The notes beneath the pieces were generated by a model. It did not search any database, was not told where the DNA came from, and saw only the letters and a list, made by a program, of their open reading frames with translations. The position numbers and the translations under genes were made by a program. Positions 13,415-18,377 of a stretch of 18,377 nucleotides of DNA are shown piece by piece. Within the stretch, counting starts at the first letter, position 1; every line of letters starts with the position of its first letter. The stretch comes from Betaproteobacteria bacterium UBA7395. Lineage in GTDB: Bacteria > Pseudomonadota > Gammaproteobacteria > Burkholderiales > Rhodocyclaceae. The DNA lies in the NCBI GenBank assembly GCA_002470165.1, contig DKNF01000276.1:1-18377 (forward strand), written 5' to 3'.

Positions 13415-14827
13415 ATGCGACTTGGCTTTTACGGTGCGGCCGGTGAAGTGACCGGTTCCTGCACGCTGGTGGATACCGGCGAGTGCCGCTTTCTGGTCGA
13501 TTGCGGCATGTTCCAGGGGGGCGCGGAAGCGCGTTCCAAGAACGAAAAGGCGCTCGACTTCGGTTTCGACGTGCGTCGTCTCGATTTCGTGCTGCTGACG
13601 CATGCCCACATCGACCATTCCGGTTTGCTGCCACGCCTGGCCATGCTCGGCTATCGCGGGCCGGTCTATGCGACCCGGGCCACCGCGGCCCTGCTCGAAG
13701 TCTTGCTGCCGGACAGCGCCCATATCCAGGAAAAGGAAGCCGAGTGGCAGATCCGCAATCGGCGGCGGCGCGGGCGCAGCGAGCGCGGCATCCAGCCGCC
13801 CCTGTATTCGGTCCTGCAGGCCCAGACCGTGCTCAAGCAGGTGCGGCCGGTCGATTACGGCCAGCGCGTCCGGCCGAGCGAGGGTATCGAAGTCTGTTTC
13901 CACAATGCCGGGCACATCCTCGGTTCGGCGTCGCTCGAAGTGCTCGTTCATGTCGGCGGGCGGGCCCGGCGGCTGGTTTTTTCCGGCGACCTGGGCATGC
14001 CCGGCCGGCCGGTGCTCAACGACCCGTCGGCGCCGCCGGCCAGTGCCGATGCCGTGCTCATCGAATCGACCTACGGCAACCGCCTGCACCGGCCGTTCGC
14101 CGAGACCGAAGAGGAAATCGTCGCCGCCTTCAAACGCACCCGGGCAGCCGGCGGCAATATCGTGATCCCGGCATTCGCCGTCGGCCGCACCCAGGAAATC
14201 CTCTACCTGCTGACCGACCTGGTCCGGCGCCAGCGGCTCGATCCGCTGAAAATCTATGTCGATTCCCCGATGGCCAACGCCGCCACCCGGATCACGCTCG
14301 AACATCGCGACCTGCTCGACGACCATACCTGCGAACTGATCGACTGGCAGCAGGCCCATCCCGACAAGGTGAACATCGAATTCGTCGCCGATGTCGAGCG
14401 CTCGCGGCAGTTGAACGACATCCGCCACGGGGCGGTGATCATTTCGGCCAGCGGCATGTGCGACGCCGGACGGATCAAGTACCACCTGCGCGAGAACCTG
14501 CGGCGCAGCGAATGCACGGTGATGATCGCCGGTTTCCAGGCGGCCGGGACGCTCGGCCGGCGCCTGGTCGACGGGGCCAGGCTGGTGCGCATCTTCGGCG
14601 AGACGGTGCCGGTGCGCGCGAAAATCTGCACCGTCGGCGGCCTGTCGGCGCATGCCGACCAGGCGGCCCTGCTCGACTGGCTGGCTGGCTTTCACAAGCC
14701 GCCGGGCAAACTGTTCGTGGTCCACGGCGAGGCAACTGCCTCGGCCGATTTCCGTGCTGCCGTACAGGCGCGTTTTGGCTGGGAGGAAGTGCATTTGCCC
14801 CTCCCGGGGAGCATGGTCACGCTGTAA
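13415..14827 (+). CDS. Beta-CASP family metallo-beta-lactamase ribonuclease (CPSF73-like)
   Basis: Predicted zinc-dependent RNA-processing nuclease. From the ATG at 13415 it is 470 residues. GGAGG nine bases upstream decides this start over an in-frame upstream codon at 13352. The zinc motif HAHIDH (63-68) is intact; NAGHILGSAS and FSGDLG supply further ligand regions; ESTYGNRLH begins the beta-CASP insert; and GGLSAHADQ near the C-terminus is the RMMBL motif. The domain order is that of bacterial CPSF73-like proteins such as the Thermus TTHA0252 type, without the KH domains of archaeal relatives. It is the first gene of a run with phaC, 35 bp upstream of phaC and on the same strand. RNA targets are unknown. 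Confidence 0.88.
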   Translation: MRLGFYGAAGEVTGSCTLVDTGECRFLVDCGMFQGGAEARSKNEKALDFGFDVRRLDFVLLTHAHIDHSGLLPRLAMLGYRGPVYATRATAALLEVLLPDSAHIQEKEAEWQIRNRRRRGRSERGIQPPLYSVLQAQTVLKQVRPVDYGQRVRPSEGIEVCFHNAGHILGSASLEVLVHVGGRARRLVFSGDLGMPGRPVLNDPSAPPASADAVLIESTYGNRLHRPFAETEEEIVAAFKRTRAAGGNIVIPAFAVGRTQEILYLLTDLVRRQRLDPLKIYVDSPMANAATRITLEHRDLLDDHTCELIDWQQAHPDKVNIEFVADVERSRQLNDIRHGAVIISASGMCDAGRIKYHLRENLRRSECTVMIAGFQAAGTLGRRLVDGARLVRIFGETVPVRAKICTVGGLSAHADQAALLDWLAGFHKPPGKLFVVHGEATASADFRAAVQARFGWEEVHLPLPGSMVTL

Positions 14828-14862
14828 GATGGTGATGAATTCGCCTCAGGGAGAACAACGCA

Positions 14863-16611
14863 ATGTCCACTAAATCCGCAGCCCAGCATGACACCCTCGA
14901 ACTTGACGGCCTGAGTCCGCTCGAGTCCCTGGGGAAATCGGTCAGCAAGGCCATCGACCCCTTCGGTGTGACGACCTCGCTGCTCAGCGCGCAGATGGCC
15001 TGGCTGATGCACCCGCAGGAACTGGTCCGCGCCGTCAATGCGCTGTCCGGCGACCTGCTCGCCCTGCAGGCCCACGTGACCCGACGGGCGCTCGGCATTC
15101 CGTCCGATGACGTGATCCAGCCCAATGCCGACGATGCGCGTTTCGCCAATCCGATCTGGACCGATTCGGCGTCCTGGGACATTGCCAAGGAGTGGTACCT
15201 GGCCTTTACCCACCGCCTGCAGGACATGTATTTCGAAACCCCCGGCCTGTCGGACAAGGAACGCCGGCGGGCGGCCTTCTGGCTACGCAAGTGGCTGAAC
15301 ATGGTGGCACCGACCAATTTTTTCTGGACCAATCCGGTCGCCCTCGAACGTGCCGTCGCCACCCAGGGTGAAAGCCTGCGCCGCGGCTGGGAGAATTTCC
15401 AGCGCGACGTGAAGGCGAAGAACATTCAGATGGTCGAGCCAGACGCCTTCACCGTCGGCAAGGATCTGGCGACGACGCCGGGCAAGGTGGTGTTCCGCAA
15501 CCGCCTGGTCGAACTGATCCATTACACGCCGACCACCGACAAGGTGCGGGCCATGCCCATCGTCATCGTCACGCCGTGGATCAACAAGTTCTACATCCTT
15601 GACCTGACCGCCAAGAAGAGCCTGGTCAAATACCTGACCGACCAGGGTTTCTCGGTCTTCATCACCAGCTGGAAGAACCCGGATGCGGACATGCGCGACG
15701 TCCGTTTCGACGACTACCTGCTCGAAGGCGTCAACGAAGTCGTCCGCGTTGCCGGTGAATTCTGCAAGCAACCCAAGGTGCATCTGGTCGGTTACTGCAT
15801 CGGTGGCACGCTGGTGTCGACCTACATGGCCTGGGCCAACAAGCGCTTTGGCGAAGACCAGGTGCCGGTCGCGCACTGGACGCTGTTCACCACCCTGACC
15901 GATTTCTCGAACCCCGGCGACATCGACGTCTTCATCGACGATGCCTGCATCAGTGCGCTCGAAGAGTCGATGGCCAAGAAAGGCTATCTCGACGGCAACG
16001 AGATGGCGACCTCGTTCCGCCTGCTGCGCTCGAACAGCCTGGTGTGGAGCTACTGGGTCAACAGCTACCTGCTCGGCGAACCCTTGCCGCCGTTCGACGT
16101 ACTGTTCTGGAACGTCGATTCGACGCGCATGCCGCAAGCCATGCACGCCTGGTACCTGCGCGAGCTCTACCTGAACAACAAGCTGATCAAGCGCGACTCG
16201 CTGACCGTTGCCGGCGAACCGATCGACCTCGATCGCATCGTCCAGCCGCTTTACGCGGTGACTGCCGAGGACGATCACATCGCGCCGTGGAAGCAGTGCT
16301 ACCGCATTCGCAAGTACGTCAACGTCAAGGCGCCGGTGCGCTTCGTGCTGTCGACTTCCGGGCACATCCTGGGCATCGTCAACCCGCCGGTCAATCCGCC
16401 CAAGCGGGCTTACTGGATCGCCGAACCCGAACGCAACGAGCACTGGGAGCAGTGGCAGGAACGTGCCGAGAAGAAGCCCGGCACCTGGTGGGAGGACTGG
16501 ACGGCCTGGCTGGGCCAACGCACCGGCGAGCTGGTCGAGGCCTACCCGGCGACCAACCGCAAGTTCCCCGGGCTGGCCGATGCCCCGGGTACCTACGTGC
16601 TGGAAAAATGA
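14863..16611 (+). CDS. phaC: Class I poly(3-hydroxyalkanoate) synthase
   Basis: Polymerises (R)-3-hydroxyacyl-CoA, mainly 3-hydroxybutyryl-CoA, at the granule surface. The 582-residue length fits class I. The lipase-like box GYCIGGT (310-316) has Cys312 in place of serine. The other catalytic residues are Asp471 in AEDDHIAPW and His501 in SGHILGIVNPP. AGGGAG lies nine bases before the ATG. No phaA, phaB, phasin or phaR lies alongside in this window, which is unusual; instead it is preceded by the beta-CASP RNase and its stop overlaps (ATGA) the start of the chemoreceptor-tip-like gene. Co-transcription with the RNase gene, 35 bp upstream, is likely. Confidence 0.96.
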   Translation: MSTKSAAQHDTLELDGLSPLESLGKSVSKAIDPFGVTTSLLSAQMAWLMHPQELVRAVNALSGDLLALQAHVTRRALGIPSDDVIQPNADDARFANPIWTDSASWDIAKEWYLAFTHRLQDMYFETPGLSDKERRRAAFWLRKWLNMVAPTNFFWTNPVALERAVATQGESLRRGWENFQRDVKAKNIQMVEPDAFTVGKDLATTPGKVVFRNRLVELIHYTPTTDKVRAMPIVIVTPWINKFYILDLTAKKSLVKYLTDQGFSVFITSWKNPDADMRDVRFDDYLLEGVNEVVRVAGEFCKQPKVHLVGYCIGGTLVSTYMAWANKRFGEDQVPVAHWTLFTTLTDFSNPGDIDVFIDDACISALEESMAKKGYLDGNEMATSFRLLRSNSLVWSYWVNSYLLGEPLPPFDVLFWNVDSTRMPQAMHAWYLRELYLNNKLIKRDSLTVAGEPIDLDRIVQPLYAVTAEDDHIAPWKQCYRIRKYVNVKAPVRFVLSTSGHILGIVNPPVNPPKRAYWIAEPERNEHWEQWQERAEKKPGTWWEDWTAWLGQRTGELVEAYPATNRKFPGLADAPGTYVLEK

Positions 16612-17183
16612 GCACCGACCTGCTGCGCATCGTGCGCATCAACGAGGAGATCAAGGCGGTCGTCGGGGTCGCCTTCAAGATCAACATCATGGCGCTCAAC
16701 GCCATCTTCCTCGCCAAACGCGCCGGTACGGCGGCACTGGGTTTCGGTGTGCTGTCCAACGAGTTGCGGGTTTTCTCCCAGGATTTGCGCACCTGCATGG
16801 GCGGCTTGAGCGGACTGATCCATCGCTGCGTCAACGAGGTCTCGGTCGTCCTCCAGGACGTTCGCCATATTCGCTTGCTGCGTGAGGCGGTGGCCGGAAC
16901 GTCGCGGCCCGAACTGGGACTGGCGCTGAAACGGCGCGAACTGGCCAACGGCGAGCACCAGGCCCGTCTGGCCAGCCTGCGCCGGCAGTTGCAGCGGGCG
17001 CTCGACGATGCCTTCCAGCTGGTCGAACTGGGCGGTGTGCTGGCCAAGTCGGCGAAGATCGAAGCGGCTTACGGACAGGGCTTCGCCGGGGCGCTGGCCC
17101 AGGTGTCGGGGGAATTCGACGGGATCGTCGAGGAAATCCGCAACTCGCTGCAGGCCTTGCAGCGTTCGGAATTTTTCAAATAA
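16608..17183 (+). CDS. Small soluble protein resembling a chemoreceptor (MCP) signalling tip
   Basis: The function is not known. The 191-residue product has no transmembrane segment or signal peptide. Residues 20-55 align without gaps to the hairpin tip of methyl-accepting chemotaxis proteins: identical positions include Phe23, Asn26, Ile27, Ala29, Leu30, Asn31, Arg38, Ala39, Gly40, Gly45, Phe46, Glu52 and Arg54. The Glu equivalent to Tsr Glu385 is Leu35, and the GRGFAVVA segment reads ALGFGVLS. The tip lies at the extreme N-terminus with only about 20 residues before it, so a normal receptor hairpin cannot form within one chain; the rest is predicted helical and rich in Arg, Glu, Leu and Gln. 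The gene overlaps phaC (ATGA) and is followed after 19 bp by the di-iron protein gene, suggesting a shared sensing role (inference). Confidence 0.6.
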   Translation: MSTDLLRIVRINEEIKAVVGVAFKINIMALNAIFLAKRAGTAALGFGVLSNELRVFSQDLRTCMGGLSGLIHRCVNEVSVVLQDVRHIRLLREAVAGTSRPELGLALKRRELANGEHQARLASLRRQLQRALDDAFQLVELGGVLAKSAKIEAAYGQGFAGALAQVSGEFDGIVEEIRNSLQALQRSEFFK

Positions 17184-17202
17184 AACGGATGGCGGGGGCA
17201 GG

Positions 17203-17943
17203 GTGAAGAAAACCAGCACGATTTACCAGGACGGCGATCACAAGTGGGTCGCCATCGTCAGGGACAACGAACGCCCCGGACACCTGATCGATACCAACGA
17301 ATACCTGGTCATGCACGGCGGCAAGGCCATCCTGCTCGACCCGGGCGGTGCCGAGGTCTTTCCGGCCGTGTTCTCGGCCCTGGCCGGGGAATTCGATCCG
17401 TCCGCCCTGAGCGGCATCTTCGCCTCGCATCAGGACCCGGACATCTGCTCCTCGCTGGCCCTGTGGCTGGAATTCAATCCGGGCATGAAATGCTACGTCA
17501 GCTGGCTGTGGTCCAGCTTCATCCCGCATTTCGGCGGCACGGCCGATACTTTCGTCTCGATTCCCGACGAGGGCATGGACATTGCGCTCGACGGGCTGAC
17601 CCTGCAGGCGGTGCCGGCGCATTACCTGCACTCCTCGGGCAATTTCCACCTCTACGACCGGCAGGCCAAGATACTGTTCTCCGGCGACGTTGGCGCCGCC
17701 CTGTTGCCGGCCGGCCAGGATGGGCTGTTCGTCGAGAATTTCGATAGCCACATCCGCCATGCCGAAGCCTTCCACAAACGCTGGATGGGGTCGAACGAAG
17801 CCAAGCGCCGCTGGTGCGAGCGGGTGGCGGCAATGGATATCGACATGCTCTGCCCGCAACACGGGGCCATTTACCGCGGTGCCGATGTCAGACGTTTCAT
17901 CGACTGGTTCGACGGGCTGACCGTCGGCGTCCTGCACGGTTGA
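17203..17943 (+). CDS. ODP-like di-iron metallo-beta-lactamase-fold protein (probable oxygen sensor/binder)
   Basis: This 246-residue single-domain protein is related to the oxygen-binding half of flavodiiron (FprA) proteins but lacks the flavodoxin domain, so it should not act as a complete O2/NO reductase. Likely iron ligands are His76, Asp78 and Asp80 in SHQDPDI, His143 in AHYLHSSGN (His140 is an alternative), Asp162 in FSGDVG and His220 in CPQHG. SHQDPDI, in place of the flavodiiron HxExDH, resembles ODP, the di-iron oxygen-sensing protein tied to chemotaxis in Treponema and Thermotoga (family knowledge). The start is a GTG with only a weak G-rich ribosome site; upstream in-frame codons belong to another frame of the preceding gene. 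It follows the MCP-tip-like gene directly, matching that theme. Confidence 0.78.
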   Translation: MKKTSTIYQDGDHKWVAIVRDNERPGHLIDTNEYLVMHGGKAILLDPGGAEVFPAVFSALAGEFDPSALSGIFASHQDPDICSSLALWLEFNPGMKCYVSWLWSSFIPHFGGTADTFVSIPDEGMDIALDGLTLQAVPAHYLHSSGNFHLYDRQAKILFSGDVGAALLPAGQDGLFVENFDSHIRHAEAFHKRWMGSNEAKRRWCERVAAMDIDMLCPQHGAIYRGADVRRFIDWFDGLTVGVLHG

Positions 17944-17957
17944 GGCATTTCCCGGTT

Positions 17958-17971
17958 TTGATGCGGATCAA
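17958..17971 (+). promoter_or_regulatory. Perfect FNR/ANR box upstream of the hemerythrin gene
   Basis: TTGATGCGGATCAA matches all ten defined positions of TTGAT-N4-ATCAA. Its centre (17964.5) would be at -41.5 if transcription starts at 18006, which is six bases after the -10-like element. This is class II activator geometry, implying induction under low oxygen. Confidence 0.75.
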
Positions 17972-17994
17972 GGCCGTCGGGGGCGGGCGGGGCG

Positions 17995-18000
17995 GACAAT
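17995..18000 (+). promoter_or_regulatory. -10 element of the hemerythrin promoter
   Basis: GACAAT matches TATAAT at four of six positions and lies 30 bp beyond the centre of the FNR box, with start of transcription expected near 18006. The region between is very G-rich and has no recognisable -35, as is common for FNR-dependent promoters. Confidence 0.5.
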
Positions 18001-18030
18001 CGTCCTGACCCAACCCCCAAGGAAAACATC

Positions 18031-18377
18031 ATGACGATCCGGGAATTCATGAGCGACGATCACCGCCACTGCGATGATCTTTTTGCCCTGGCCGAGCAGG
18101 CCGCCGCCGACGGCAGCCTGACCCGCGCGCGTAGTGCCTTCGGCGATTTCCAGATGGCCATGCTGCGCCATTTCATCGGCGAGGAACAGACCCTGTTCCC
18201 GGCCTTCGAGGAACGTACCGGCATGCGCATGGGACCGACCCAGGTGATGCGCATGGAGCACGAACAGATGCGCGAACTGATGGTCGCTGCCGTCGATGCG
18301 CTGGCGCAGGACGACGCCGAATCCTTCCTCGGTCAGCTGGAAACCCTGCTGATCATGATGCAGCAGCACAACATGAA
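18031..18377 (+). CDS. Hemerythrin-domain protein (truncated by window)
   Basis: The first 115 codons are present and the frame is still open at the window end. The sequence starts MTIREFMSDDHRHCDDLF, with the first His cluster of an HHE/hemerythrin four-helix bundle. It continues with LRHFIGEEQTLFPAFEER (His plus ExxxxF metal-ligand helix), MRMEHEQMRELM and finally MMQQHNM, where a further HxxE-type helix begins. Such domains bind O2, NO or iron at a non-haem di-iron site. AAGGAA lies upstream of the ATG at 18031. It has its own FNR-type promoter, so it is probably a separate transcript from the ODP operon even though it is adjacent. Length and any C-terminal domain cannot be judged. Confidence 0.85.
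   Translation, partial: MTIREFMSDDHRHCDDLFALAEQAAADGSLTRARSAFGDFQMAMLRHFIGEEQTLFPAFEERTGMRMGPTQVMRMEHEQMRELMVAAVDALAQDDAESFLGQLETLLIMMQQHNM

Noticed and set aside
13388..14794. 468-codon minus-strand frame opposite the beta-CASP RNase gene
   Set aside because: Shadow frame; the plus strand carries all zinc-binding motifs in order.
1..18377. CRISPR arrays, tRNAs, insertion sequences, phage integration sites
   Set aside because: No regularly spaced repeats, tRNA-like folds, transposase or integrase frames were recognised by reading; a dedicated scan was not possible.

Overview
The window is high-GC, densely coding DNA from a betaproteobacterium. The protein families look most like Rhodocyclales (Dechloromonas/Azonexus/Accumulibacter-type organisms), because a B12-dependent ribonucleotide reductase, a Cupriavidus-type soluble NAD-linked [NiFe] hydrogenase, class I PHA synthase, a MaoC-PTA fusion and FNR-type sites occur together. 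The taxonomic placement is inference from family resemblance, not a search. No tRNA, rRNA, CRISPR array, insertion sequence or integrase was recognised, and no gene-free stretch exceeds 300 bp.

Layout. (1) 1-571, minus: 5' end of class II ribonucleotide reductase nrdJ, with two tandem NrdR boxes spaced 31 bp over its likely promoter. (2) 715-5335, minus: fabI, then after a 28-bp perfect palindrome a kinase-like gene, a cysteine phosphatase gene, a MaoC-phosphotransacetylase fusion and ackA, closed by a strong intrinsic terminator. (3) 5562-10670, plus: hoxF-hoxU-hoxY-hoxH-hoxW, overlapping or nearly touching. The divergent fabI/hoxF region carries an FNR-like box. (4) 10671-13331, minus: a membrane-bound hybrid-less histidine kinase with an extracytoplasmic sensor and, upstream of it, a UspA protein. 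(5) 13415-17943, plus: a beta-CASP metallo-beta-lactamase RNase, phaC, a small protein resembling a chemoreceptor signalling tip, and an ODP-type di-iron metallo-beta-lactamase protein. (6) 18031-end, plus: 5' part of a hemerythrin gene behind a perfect FNR box in class II promoter geometry.

How it fits together (inference). The genes describe life across the oxic/anoxic boundary. The Hox enzyme interconverts NADH and H2, Pta-AckA converts acetyl-CoA to acetate with ATP gain (or the reverse), and PHA synthase stores acetyl units and reductant. FNR-type sites in front of hox and the hemerythrin gene point to oxygen-controlled expression, and nrdJ works with or without oxygen.

The most unusual parts are two small gene sets. 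One is a minimal kinase-like/phosphatase pair inserted ahead of pta-ackA. The other is the phaC-linked set of chemoreceptor-tip-like protein, ODP-like di-iron protein and neighbouring hemerythrin, which looks like a cytoplasmic oxygen-sensing module that I do not recognise as a described system.
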